A stretch of DNA of 11,594 bases from RFXV01 sp038150465 (lineage in GTDB: Bacteria > Bacteroidota > Bacteroidia > Flavobacteriales > Schleiferiaceae), in contig JAYOTP010000045.1 in assembly GCA_038150465.1 (NCBI GenBank), positions 1-11,594 of the forward strand. Direction: 5' to 3'. This document shows positions 1 through 8,434 of the stretch, in pieces. Within the stretch, counting starts at the first letter, position 1, and the number at the start of each line of letters is the position of its first letter. The notes under the pieces were generated by a model, which ran no database searches, had not been told where the DNA came from, and saw only the letters and a list, made by a program, of their open reading frames with translations. Both the position numbers and the translations under genes were made by a program.

Positions 1-1337
1 CGACGCAAACGCTTTCGAAGAAGCCGGGCAAAGAGCGCATGCAAGGGCAGGATCAACAGGGCCAATGCCGCATTGATCAAAAGATGGTATGCCGGCTGCC
101 CCTGGGCAAATGCCGCCACACTCGGATCGGTCAGAACCAAAAGGAATTCAAAGACAATGAGCAGGGTGAAAAAGATGCCGGCCTCAACCACCTTTCGGGG
201 CAATTTGAGTTTACCTGACATCAGCAACAAGCCAAAAAAGGCAATGATCGCGATCAGGATACCCGAGTACTGCATGGAATTTCGTCGGGCCGTTTCTGCT
301 TTCAGCAGCCGCTCCTGTTCTTCTGTAAGCTTCTTTTGTTCGATCTCCTCCAGCTTGAATTCCAGCTGCTGCAGTTTCCTGCTGGTCTCCTCTGAATGAA
401 GGCTGTCGCCAAGTATCTGCGCTCGTTCGAGGTACTTCAGTGCCAATCCGCTTTTTCCCAAGTCCTTGTAGGCATTGCAAAGACATTTGCAATTCGACCT
501 TTGGTGGGTGAGCACCTCCAGTCTTTCTGCAAGCGCCAATCCTTCCTTGCAGTATCGGATGGCCGCCTCCGGATCGCCCAACAGAATGTGTAGCTCACCC
601 AAATTGTCAATGGTCGCCGACAGATTGCGCTCATCACCAATGGCCCGTTTGATGGCCAGGCTCTGCTCGTAGCACTTCATCGCCTCAGAATACTGTTTGA
701 GCGCCTGATGGACCGTTCCAATATTGTTGAGCGATGCGGCGATCCCGCGCTTATCCTCGGTTTCCTCCCTTAATTCCAGACTGAGTTGATGATGCTGAAG
801 GGCCAATTCGTAGTTTTTCAAATTGGAATGGATCAGTCCGATATTGTTCAGAGCTGATGCCATCGCCTTCTGATCGTTCAGGGACTTCTCGATGGCCAGA
901 CTCCGTTCGAACTGAGCGAGGGCCTTTTCGTACTCGCCCTGCTCTTCATAAATGAGTCCGATGTTGTTCAGTGCAGCAGCACTTCCTCGATCATCTTCCA
1001 GATCGTCGAAGATCAAAAGGCTCTTTTCGAAATAGTTCAGTGCCTTGACCCGGTCGCCACGGAGAATGTAGGATGCTCCCTGTATGTTGTGTCCCAAAGC
1101 CCGGGCCTTGGGATAGGCCTTCTCTTCAGAATATTCGATCAGCTTCTCTGCGCAATTGAAAGCGCTGTCAGGGTAGGCAAACAAAAGGCCATTCCAGACA
1201 TATTCCTTGTAGGCATGGACGCGAAGGGAATCCGACCGCTCCTCATCTTCCCAGACCGAAAGCAATGAATCCAGAGGCTGCGCCTGCAGAACACCGAAAA
1301 GCAAAAGGAAGAGAATACAGGATCTTCTGATCAACAT
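1..1337 (-). CDS. TPR-repeat membrane protein with three C-terminal helices (partial, 3' end off window)
   Basis: The frame is open from an ATG at 1337 to the left edge, giving 445 visible residues and no stop. Residues 1-20 form a signal peptide (RR, then a hydrophobic run to LQA). Tetratricopeptide repeats fill about residues 82-315. Four of them begin at exactly 40-residue intervals with AALNNIG (121), SALNNIG (161), ASLNNIG (201) and ATIDNLG (241). A charged, probably coiled-coil stretch follows (about 318-353), then three hydrophobic helices (about 356-373, 386-403, 418-436) separated by a loop containing LTDP and QPAYHLL. TPRs bind other proteins, here on the periplasmic side. The layout resembles TPR sensor kinases, but the visible part has no HisKA or DNA-binding domain and ends in a basic tail, so it looks nearly complete. 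I recognise the layout as common in Bacteroidota but know no assigned function. A role in signalling or scaffolding is only inference. It sits 85 bp after the GH3 gene and may have its own promoter. Confidence 0.85.
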   Translation of the reverse strand, partial: MLIRRSCILFLLLFGVLQAQPLDSLLSVWEDEERSDSLRVHAYKEYVWNGLLFAYPDSAFNCAEKLIEYSEEKAYPKARALGHNIQGASYILRGDRVKALNYFEKSLLIFDDLEDDRGSAAALNNIGLIYEEQGEYEKALAQFERSLAIEKSLNDQKAMASALNNIGLIHSNLKNYELALQHHQLSLELREETEDKRGIAASLNNIGTVHQALKQYSEAMKCYEQSLAIKRAIGDERNLSATIDNLGELHILLGDPEAAIRYCKEGLALAERLEVLTHQRSNCKCLCNAYKDLGKSGLALKYLERAQILGDSLHSEETSRKLQQLEFKLEEIEQKKLTEEQERLLKAETARRNSMQYSGILIAIIAFFGLLLMSGKLKLPRKVVEAGIFFTLLIVFEFLLVLTDPSVAAFAQGQPAYHLLINAALALLILPLHALFARLLRKRLR

Positions 1338-1343
1338 ACCGAC

Positions 1344-1351
1344 CAAATGTA
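1344..1351 (-). promoter_or_regulatory. Candidate Bacteroidota -7 promoter element for the TPR gene
   Basis: On the minus strand this reads TACATTTG, a full match to the TAnnTTTG -7 consensus of the Bacteroidota primary sigma factor. It ends only 6 bases before the ATG at 1337, so a transcript starting from it would have almost no leader. No good -33 TTTG lies 19-20 bp upstream (nearest is an ATTG at about 24 bp), which weakens the call. Confidence 0.4.
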
Positions 1352-1361
1352 TTTCAAACTA

Positions 1362-1387
1362 TCGGGCCGAAAGAGCAATGAGCCCGA
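1362..1387 (-). repeat. Inverted repeat in the GH3-TPR intergenic gap
   Basis: Perfect 6-bp arms TCGGGC / GCCCGA (1362-1367 and 1382-1387) flank a 14-nt loop. The GC-rich stem could fold in the transcript after the GH3 stop codon. The sequence after it on the minus strand (TAGTTTGAAA) has no U-tract, so it is not a standard intrinsic terminator. It could be a 3'-end stabilising hairpin or an operator just upstream of the putative -7 box. Confidence 0.35.
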
Positions 1388-1422
1388 CAGCCTTCAAAGA
1401 AGCACCGCTGTTACTGATGGGG

Positions 1423-3696
1423 CTACCTGAAAGTGAATGCTGTTTGAAGCACCTCATGGGAGTTGCCCCCGACGAACAGCTCAAAGCGGCCCGGCTCTGC
1501 CTCGAATCGCTCTCTGCTCCAGTGATAGGCCAGGTCTTCTTCCGACAGACGAAAGGAAACCATCTGACTTTCTCCTGCTTTCAGATGGATCTTTTTGAAA
1601 GCCTTTAGTTCCTTGACCGGACGCGTGAGACTGCCGTACGGATCACGGATGTACAACTGGACCACTTCCTCGCCCGCCACCTTAGAATCGTTCGTCAAGC
1701 GAACACGCACCTCCAGATCGGCTCCGGACCGAAGGATGCTGTCACTGATCTCGAGGTCGGAATAGATGAAGCGGCTGTAGCTCAGGCCATATCCAAATGG
1801 ATAGAGCGCCTCCACTGGCGCATCTGAATAGTGTGCCCAAAAGACCAGTCCTTTATCGAAGTCATTGGTGACCGGCCGGCCCGTCTTCTTGTGGTTGTAG
1901 TACAAGGGTTCCTGTCCTGTGTGATGGGGAAAGCTGACCGGCAACTTTCCGCTCGGATTGTAATGGCCAAAAAGAATATCTGCAATGGCGTGCCCTGCCT
2001 GAGATCCGGCGTGCCAAGACTCCAATATGGCGGAAGCATGCTGCTGGATATCGGGAATGGCCAATGGACGGCCATTCATCAATACGACGACCACATTCGG
2101 GTTGACCGCCCGCACCGCATGGAACAATTCCAGCTGATCGCCCTTCAGGCCCACATCCGTTTGGCTTCTTCCCTCTCCGGTCTGGTAACAATCCTCACCC
2201 AGGGCCATGACCACCACATCCGAGCGCCTGGCCAGTTGGATGGCTTCTCCGAATCCCTTTTCTGACGGATCGGCCCATTCCATGTCAAAAATGAAGCTCC
2301 TTCTGCCCGCACTGATCCGATAGCCTTCGGCAAATTCCACTTTCGACCCGGCAGCCGCTCTGATGCCTTCCAGAAGAGATACGGCGCTGTTTTCGACCGC
2401 TTGCGCACGCCAGTTACCCAAGGGCACATCCTTGCTCTGGGCAAGACTCCCAATAACGCCAATGGATGCATCTTTTTTAAGAGGCAGAGTCGCTGCTTCG
2501 TTCTTCAAGAGCACCATGCTCTGTCGCGCCAGCTCCCGAGCCTCTTGCAGATGGGCTTCGCTCATGATCTCTATCCCCTCGGCTTCGCAGTATTTGTACG
2601 GGTTTTCAAAAAGCCCCAATCTGAACTTGATGCGCAATACACGACGAACTGCATCGTCGATCAATCCCTCAGAGACCTCCCCCGACCTGACCTGATCCAG
2701 CAAGTGTCTCTCGTAGAGTCGGGATTCCATTTCCATATCGCTGCCCGCCAAAAAAGCCGCCTTTCCCGCTTCGGGCATATCAGCTGAATAGCCATGAGTG
2801 ACCAGTTCGGGGACCGAATTGAAATCCGAAAGGACAAAGCCATCAAATCCCCAAGCCTCTTTGAGTTGCGTACGCTGTATATAGGCATCAGCCGTGACGG
2901 GAACGCCGTTCAGGTCGTTGAAACCGTTCATGATGGCCGCACATCCGGCATCGACCGCTGCACGAAAAGGCGGAAGGACCACATTGAGCAAGGTCTGATC
3001 GCTCATGTCCGTGGTGTTGTATTCCTTTCCTGCTTCAGCGAAACCATAGCCTGCAAAATGCTTTGCACAGGCCGCAATGCTGTGCCTTTCAGAAAGATCC
3101 GCACCCTGGAAGCCCTTCACCCATCCTTCAGCCATTCGGGCAGCCAGGAAAGGATCTTCGCCCGCACCCTCCATGATCCGCCCCCAACGGGCATCGGGAG
3201 TAATATCCACCATAGGGCCAAAAGCCAGGGAGAGGCCCTCTGACGTGGCTTCTGCAGCAGCTACCCGGTTGGCGCGTTCTGCGACCGTCGGGTCCCAGCT
3301 CGACGCCTGCCCCAAAGGGATCGGCATCATGGTCTTGTAGCCGTGGATGACATCGTAACCAAACAGCATGGGAATACCCAGTCTGCTTTCCTCAACCGCC
3401 ATTCTCTGAGCCGCACAGATCGCTTCGGGTGTCAATACATTGAGCATGGCGGACACACCGCCTGAACGGATCTGATCTTCACGCTCCTGTGCATCCGCTT
3501 GTTCCGGCACCGGTCCTGTGAAATCCCAGGTCCCGTTGTACATATTGAGTTGGCCGACCTTTTCCTCCAAAGTCATCTGAGAAAGCAGGCTGTCCACCCG
3601 TGCCTCTGTGGGATCCTTTGCATCTGACGGCTGCTCCGCTTGTTGGCAGGAGCCAATGGCCAGGGCTGTTGTGGCGCAAAAAACAGTCTTTCTCAT
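1423..3696 (-). CDS. bglX: GH3 beta-glucosidase, BglX-like lipoprotein
   Basis: This 757-residue enzyme is about the length of E. coli BglX and should release glucose from the non-reducing end of beta-gluco-oligosaccharides, here probably laminari-oligosaccharides. The start is placed at the ATG at 3696 because it begins a clear lipoprotein signal peptide (MRKTVF to IGSC, lipidated Cys17). An in-frame ATG at 3768 would bury that signal and overlap the upstream gene. Family features in order: N-terminal barrel with DVIHGYKT (115-122) and KHFAGYG (212-218); nucleophile motif GFVLSDF with Asp291; the alpha/beta sandwich with VVMALGED (495-502) and TGEGRSQTD, where Glu508 is the likely acid/base; PFGYGLSY (633-640); and a C-terminal Fn3-like domain (about 660-757). 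It should act in the periplasm or anchored to the outer membrane. It lies 25 bp after the phosphorylase gene, as the last gene of the sugar block. Substrate linkage is inferred from neighbours; broad beta-glucosidase activity is equally possible. Confidence 0.93.
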   Translation of the reverse strand: MRKTVFCATTALAIGSCQQAEQPSDAKDPTEARVDSLLSQMTLEEKVGQLNMYNGTWDFTGPVPEQADAQEREDQIRSGGVSAMLNVLTPEAICAAQRMAVEESRLGIPMLFGYDVIHGYKTMMPIPLGQASSWDPTVAERANRVAAAEATSEGLSLAFGPMVDITPDARWGRIMEGAGEDPFLAARMAEGWVKGFQGADLSERHSIAACAKHFAGYGFAEAGKEYNTTDMSDQTLLNVVLPPFRAAVDAGCAAIMNGFNDLNGVPVTADAYIQRTQLKEAWGFDGFVLSDFNSVPELVTHGYSADMPEAGKAAFLAGSDMEMESRLYERHLLDQVRSGEVSEGLIDDAVRRVLRIKFRLGLFENPYKYCEAEGIEIMSEAHLQEARELARQSMVLLKNEAATLPLKKDASIGVIGSLAQSKDVPLGNWRAQAVENSAVSLLEGIRAAAGSKVEFAEGYRISAGRRSFIFDMEWADPSEKGFGEAIQLARRSDVVVMALGEDCYQTGEGRSQTDVGLKGDQLELFHAVRAVNPNVVVVLMNGRPLAIPDIQQHASAILESWHAGSQAGHAIADILFGHYNPSGKLPVSFPHHTGQEPLYYNHKKTGRPVTNDFDKGLVFWAHYSDAPVEALYPFGYGLSYSRFIYSDLEISDSILRSGADLEVRVRLTNDSKVAGEEVVQLYIRDPYGSLTRPVKELKAFKKIHLKAGESQMVSFRLSEEDLAYHWSRERFEAEPGRFELFVGGNSHEVLQTAFTFR

Positions 3697-3721
3697 AAAG
3701 CGATGTTTGCTATTGATGGGG

Positions 3722-6700
3722 TCAAACAATATCCACACGGATCCATTCGACCTGTCCATTTCTTTCAAAAAGAGCAGCCGAGTATTCTTCGCCCAAGTGA
3801 TGCGTACCTGAAAGCGAGACTTCCTCTCCTCCTTTCAGTCCGATCCGTATTCCGTTTCCACCGCCTTTTTTATAAACGATGGGCACCTGGCAATAAGTGA
3901 ATGCCAGTTCTCCCGCACTGAGCTTCAACTGCTCAAATTTGCCCTGCAGACTGAGGTATTCAAATACACTTTCCTCGGTGAGCCATTCTTCTTTGCTTAG
4001 AAAGGACGGAGAAAAAGAGAGCTGCCCGTTCTCGACCGCGACCCCGAGTTCGGACCAGCGATTCAAAATGTCTTCTTTGACCTGACCTGTCATTCCCGGT
4101 TGCTGAGCCCCGCGATTGAACGGCGTGTGGCTGTAGGGATCGGTGGGGAATGCGCCGTACAGCTCAGGCGATTTGTTGACACCGATTCCCGCCCTGATCT
4201 CGTAGTAGTGGTCCACCAATCGGCCCTTGTGCGGACTGTCCGGGAAGCGTAGCAGTGTTTCCTGAACGGCCACCAAAAGTTTGGAGACCATGTGCCAGTA
4301 AATACTGCCGAGGCCCTCGTATGCGAAGAAAGTCCCAGACCTTCCGGTGAAGGCCTTGTGGTTGAACATGTCCTCAAAGATGCCCAGGACATCGCGCTGG
4401 TGACGATCGCCGCACTCCGGATACTCATATATGATCTGCTCCATGATGGCCTGCACATCCTGCGCATTGGTAATGCTTCCATTGAAGTAGCCCTGACCCG
4501 TTGCGTCTGTCTCGAGCAGGCGTTTGTCCCCACGCTCCCGCATCTGACGCAGAAGGCGGTTCTTTTCCAATCGGTCTTCAGGAATGTGGTTGCGATCGAA
4601 AAAGCCCGGAATGTCCCGGTTGGGATAGAGCAAATAGCTGAACTGGTCCGGACGGAACAACGCACTTCTCTTCAAGGAATCCAGTACCTCCAGACTTTGT
4701 TCATCGTCCAGAAGTCCCGAAGAAAGAACCGCCACCTGGCCCTCCAGCATGTCGTACAATTCGGTGACCTTCCATTCCCTTTTGCTTAAATGGATCAGGT
4801 TGTATGCATGATACAGGCCATTTTCCTTTCGGTTGCATTGGATGGTCTGATCCATATAACGGATACTGATCTCCAATGCAGCCAGCAAGTCCTCTTGCGC
4901 ATAGGCCACATGGCGCATTCCAAAGCCCTTGTAGGCCCGTTCCCGATAGGTTTCTCCATGGCGGCCCAAAGCCACTGAAAGCTTGCGTCGGGTTTTGTCG
5001 TCCCAACCTTTGTCGAGCTGTCCCTTGTGCGCTTCGAGTTCGCTTTTGCATGATCGCAGCAGGTCGCGAACTTCTTCGTGCAAACGGAAAGACTCAGGTC
5101 CTTCCTCGCGGACCCAATCCATCAGGAATTGAGTGAATCGCCGCATATAGTTCAGCGTGACCATGGAAACCCCATTGCCCACCAGGGCGTTGTTCGCATC
5201 GTTCCACTCCGGACGCTGGGTGTTCATCCAGATCCCGGCTTCCGGGATGAAATTGTAGAGCTTGGTCAGCCAGGAAATGAGCAGTTTTTCCATCAGGCTG
5301 CTCTTGAGCATCTGCCCATTGGGCGCATTCATCAGACGCTGATCGTTGCCCAACTGAGCCACCCGGTTTTCAATGTCCTCATGCAGCTGATCGTCGAACC
5401 AAATAGTGTCCTGAGGATCGGCCACGATATCGTCGAACGAACGGATGCGGTAAGGCACATTGGCAAACACCAGGGATTCGTCGTTCGCCCATTTGACCAG
5501 ATCCAACTGCCCGTGTGCCTTTGCGATCTCCAGCAACTTGAGCAGATAGATGATCTGGTGATCTCCCCAGTAACCGATGTAGGACCATGAGTCGTTGGGC
5601 TCGATGACCTCCCAGTCCACGCCTTCTCGTGAAATGCGGTATGGATTGTATCCATCGACCGTGGAGGCGTTCAGGAACTTGATGATCATTCCTGTCACAA
5701 AATTGGGGAAAGACAAGGCCAGCGCCTCCCAGTTCTGAAAAATGTCGCGCCAATTGCCCGCATAGGCCCGATAACGACTTCCGTCCTCATTCTTGAGTTC
5801 GATATCGAAGCGGTTCCAGGGTCGGCTCGGATCGCCATGCCTTCTGCTGAAGGTCAGCGGCAGATACTCATACAACAAGCGCGTCAGGTCGGGATTTGCC
5901 GATATCCAGTCTGCCTTTTGCAGCTGTGAATATTCCATCTCTGCGGGCAGCGCTTCAAAGTGCTTTTTGTTGGTCTCGTACAACAGATTGTTCATCGAGT
6001 GGATGTACTCGGCCCAGTCCTTGGTCTCGATGCGGTAGTCCTCCTCGAATATCCCGCCACGCATCACATTGAACAGCACATTGGCATAGTGCCTGGCCAC
6101 ACAGAGTTCGTCGGCCGTTTGCTGCAGCCCATCTGCTTTGGCCACGATCTTTTTGAGTTCGATGCCATCGTTCTGCAGATCCTCCTCCACATCCTTCTTC
6201 AGCCCTTGAACATCCGATTGGATGCGCCGGACCAAGTCCATGATCTGGGGCTGGCTCTTCTGCCCGTCCAGGCAGAGGTGCCACTCCTTGCACTTTTTAG
6301 TTGGAAGTTCGAAGCGGTCGTTCAGGAGGTAGGCTCCGGCCACTCCTTTTTTGTCCGTCTCCTGGGCGACATCCTCTCCACGCAGAAAGGCAGGTATCTG
6401 CTCGGAGGAAACCAGTACCTGAGCATCGGGAAGCCCCATGGACCAGCACACTGAAGCCTTGAGGGCCTCAGCGGGTTCTGCCCGGTCCACGATGATCGCG
6501 CTCAGCGCATAGACACCCAATTTGGATTCTGGATGCAACTCTGATCGCTTGTAGGCATTGGCCAGATTGCTCCGTTCATTTTGAAGACCGGAATCCACTC
6601 CGTAGGGAAGAATGTTCTGTACCCCATCGAGCAGGTCGATCTGCACGTCCTCAGCACTTTCGTTGATCAATTCACAACTGCGGACGAATCCGAAGCGCTC

Positions 6701-7147
6701 TGAAAAACGCCAGCGGTAGGCGAATCGGATCTGCAGTTCCTTGTTCACCTCCTCGAACAAAAGCTCATTTCCCCAAACGCTCTTGCTCAGGTGCCGATCG
6801 ATGGGGTAGATGCCTTCGTACTTGCTGGAGAAAGGATGCCAGAGATAGGTCTTCCCTCCTTTCGAAACACGCAGGGCGGTGATCGGCCCCGTCCAGGGAA
6901 CGATCCGGGTGATCTTGTCGTCTGTGTAATACGGGAAGAGGGCATTGTCTTCATTTCCTCTGCCAGCGGATAGCCCGCCGCTGCTGGAAATGAACATCCA
7001 ATGATCCGAATGGCTCACCAGAGACATGAAAAAGGGCGGCATCTGGTCCGCATGTTCGATGCGCAGGAATCTGTTGCCGTATCGATCAACGAAACGACCC
7101 ACTGCACGATTTTCCTCCTGCTTGAGAGGCGTTTGACTTAAATACAT
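3722..7147 (-). CDS. Beta-1,3-glucan (laminari-oligosaccharide) phosphorylase, GH149-type
   Basis: A 1141-residue protein without signal peptide or membrane segment, so cytoplasmic. I assign it to GH149, whose members are about 1,100 residues, are related to GH94, and convert beta-1,3-glucan oligosaccharides plus phosphate to glucose-1-phosphate and a shortened glucan. Supporting motifs: an N-terminal beta-sandwich with SHSDHWMFISSSGGLS (45-60) and NALFPYYTDD (68-77), resembling the GH94 N-terminus; RPEWNDANNALVGNG (645-659), where Asp650 matches the general acid in the GH94 WND motif; GRSGTFFAYEGLGSIYWHM (935-953), a glycine-rich stretch that may help bind phosphate or substrate; and QPGMTGQVKEDI (1016-1027). 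The start is the ATG at 7147, 16 bp after the GH16 stop. An in-frame ATG at 7219 would overlap GH16 by more than 50 bp and precede the conserved region. The neighbours (GH16, GH3, sugar porter) fit beta-1,3-glucan use. Family assignment is by recognition; GH161 or another GH94-related phosphorylase is the main alternative. Confidence 0.8.
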   Translation of the reverse strand: MYLSQTPLKQEENRAVGRFVDRYGNRFLRIEHADQMPPFFMSLVSHSDHWMFISSSGGLSAGRGNEDNALFPYYTDDKITRIVPWTGPITALRVSKGGKTYLWHPFSSKYEGIYPIDRHLSKSVWGNELLFEEVNKELQIRFAYRWRFSERFGFVRSCELINESAEDVQIDLLDGVQNILPYGVDSGLQNERSNLANAYKRSELHPESKLGVYALSAIIVDRAEPAEALKASVCWSMGLPDAQVLVSSEQIPAFLRGEDVAQETDKKGVAGAYLLNDRFELPTKKCKEWHLCLDGQKSQPQIMDLVRRIQSDVQGLKKDVEEDLQNDGIELKKIVAKADGLQQTADELCVARHYANVLFNVMRGGIFEEDYRIETKDWAEYIHSMNNLLYETNKKHFEALPAEMEYSQLQKADWISANPDLTRLLYEYLPLTFSRRHGDPSRPWNRFDIELKNEDGSRYRAYAGNWRDIFQNWEALALSFPNFVTGMIIKFLNASTVDGYNPYRISREGVDWEVIEPNDSWSYIGYWGDHQIIYLLKLLEIAKAHGQLDLVKWANDESLVFANVPYRIRSFDDIVADPQDTIWFDDQLHEDIENRVAQLGNDQRLMNAPNGQMLKSSLMEKLLISWLTKLYNFIPEAGIWMNTQRPEWNDANNALVGNGVSMVTLNYMRRFTQFLMDWVREEGPESFRLHEEVRDLLRSCKSELEAHKGQLDKGWDDKTRRKLSVALGRHGETYRERAYKGFGMRHVAYAQEDLLAALEISIRYMDQTIQCNRKENGLYHAYNLIHLSKREWKVTELYDMLEGQVAVLSSGLLDDEQSLEVLDSLKRSALFRPDQFSYLLYPNRDIPGFFDRNHIPEDRLEKNRLLRQMRERGDKRLLETDATGQGYFNGSITNAQDVQAIMEQIIYEYPECGDRHQRDVLGIFEDMFNHKAFTGRSGTFFAYEGLGSIYWHMVSKLLVAVQETLLRFPDSPHKGRLVDHYYEIRAGIGVNKSPELYGAFPTDPYSHTPFNRGAQQPGMTGQVKEDILNRWSELGVAVENGQLSFSPSFLSKEEWLTEESVFEYLSLQGKFEQLKLSAGELAFTYCQVPIVYKKGGGNGIRIGLKGGEEVSLSGTHHLGEEYSAALFERNGQVEWIRVDIV

Positions 7148-7163
7148 AAAATGGCTTAGCGAG

Positions 7164-8432
7164 TTAGGGGTCTGTCTTTTCGTAGACCCGGACATAGTCG
7201 AGTTCAAAGATCTGCGCACTCATCTCGGGATCCATACCAAGAGCACCTCCCCAGCCTCCGCCCATGGCGAGGTTCATGATGAGGTTTTGAGGCTCGTCGA
7301 ATGGCCATTCCCGGCGGTTCGCATTCTTGTCATAGAGGTAATAGAGCTCGTCGTCCACATATCCGCGGACCTCGGTGGGCGTCCACTCCACGGAATAAGT
7401 ATGCCATGAGCCCGCCATGTCCGCAACAGGACGAACACTGGAGATCTGGTTGCCGATCTTGAAATAATAGGCTGGAGTATGCACGGTCGCATGTGCAATG
7501 CCGTCTCCGGTGCTGTCGTTCAATTCAAATCCGACGCTTTCCAAAATGTCGATCTCTCCGCAATACGGCCAGCTCAGTTCATCCACATAGGCATTTCCCA
7601 AGGTCCAACCCGCTGCCCAGTTTCCACGCTGACGAGGCACCTTGGCCCTGAGTTCGATCTTTCCGTAGAGAAAGGCCACTTTCCCGCGGGTGGTCAGGCG
7701 GGCCGATGTCCAGGCCTCATCGTTCTCGTTCTTTCTCGCCTCGATAATAAGGGAACCGTTCTCCGTGCGGGCATTCTCCTCGCGTCCTTCGGTATAGTAC
7801 TGCAGTTCGTTGTTCCCCCAGCCCCAGTTGCCGAGGTCATAGGTCCACTTGGAGGTGTCGATCTGCTCTGTATCAAATTCATCACTCCAAACCAATGCCC
7901 ATTGGCTTCCTTCCATGGATTGGGTCATGATGCGCTTGGAGGCCTTGTGGTCCCTGAGAAGAGTAAAGGTGGCCATGTGGAGCTGAATTCCATTCTTTCG
8001 CGAATGAATACGCATGGGATGCAGCGTATCCGCCCTTAGAGGACTTCCATCCACAGAAGCCGTGTCGAGCGAGTCGCCTTTGGGGATCCTCAATGCGCCG
8101 GTGATGTTGTAGGTGCGTCCATCGGGGTTGTCCACATAATCCTCGATCCACAGTTCCGATCCTTCAGCTGACGCACTTGCCACAACTTCGCTCGCGTAGC
8201 GGCCGGAAGTCGGGAATTGCAGCCTCAGCTCCACCCATTGTCCGCTGTCCAGGCGAACAGAACCGTCCGTGGAAATGGCCATGGCAGAATCTGAAAATGC
8301 GTAGGCCTCTGATGGAGACCATTGCACCTGAATGGCCTCAGCCGGGTCTTGTTCAACTGCAGTTTCGTTTGCAGGTTGACATGAATTCATCAGGCCCAGA
8401 AGGCCCAGTCCGATCCAACTATGTGATCTCAT
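7164..8432 (-). CDS. GH16 endo-beta-1,3-glucanase (laminarinase-like) lipoprotein with N-terminal CBM6-like domain
   Basis: This 422-residue protein should cut internal beta-1,3 (or mixed 1,3/1,4) glucan bonds outside the cytoplasm. Residues 1-18 are a lipoprotein signal (hydrophobic run ending LMNSC, lipidated Cys18). Residues about 35-160 look like a beta-sandwich with SGQWVELRLQFPTSGRYASE (63-82), a pattern typical of CBM6/35-like carbohydrate-binding modules. The GH16 catalytic domain runs from about 178 (ALVWSDEFD) to the end. It carries WGWGNNELQYYT (203-214) and WPYCGEIDILESVG (288-301), where Glu293 is the nucleophile and Glu298 the acid/base of the ExDxxE motif, then HTYSVEWTP (344-352) and LIMNLAMGGGWGG (384-396). 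The W-P-x-x-GEIDI-x-E signature matches bacterial laminarinases. Its ATG comes 2 bp after the MFS stop codon, so translation is probably coupled. It starts the extracellular degradation step of the block. Lichenase-type specificity cannot be excluded. Confidence 0.93.
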   Translation of the reverse strand: MRSHSWIGLGLLGLMNSCQPANETAVEQDPAEAIQVQWSPSEAYAFSDSAMAISTDGSVRLDSGQWVELRLQFPTSGRYASEVVASASAEGSELWIEDYVDNPDGRTYNITGALRIPKGDSLDTASVDGSPLRADTLHPMRIHSRKNGIQLHMATFTLLRDHKASKRIMTQSMEGSQWALVWSDEFDTEQIDTSKWTYDLGNWGWGNNELQYYTEGREENARTENGSLIIEARKNENDEAWTSARLTTRGKVAFLYGKIELRAKVPRQRGNWAAGWTLGNAYVDELSWPYCGEIDILESVGFELNDSTGDGIAHATVHTPAYYFKIGNQISSVRPVADMAGSWHTYSVEWTPTEVRGYVDDELYYLYDKNANRREWPFDEPQNLIMNLAMGGGWGGALGMDPEMSAQIFELDYVRVYEKTDP

Positions 8433-8434
8433 GA

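Noticed and set aside
1..1337. Left-edge gene as a TPR histidine kinase
   Set aside because: After the coiled coil there are three hydrophobic helices and a basic tail, with no NPHF or ATPase motif in the visible sequence.
1362..1387. Intrinsic terminator after GH3
   Set aside because: The stem is present but no run of T follows on the minus strand; kept only as an inverted repeat.
3697..3768. Upstream ATG extending GH3 by 24 residues
   Set aside because: It would overlap the phosphorylase gene by 47 bp and put a polar stretch before a clear lipoprotein signal peptide.
7148..7219. Upstream ATG extending the phosphorylase by 24 residues
   Set aside because: It overlaps the GH16 gene by more than 50 bp, and the added residues are low in order and unlike a conserved N-terminus. 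ATG 7147 gives ordinary operon spacing.
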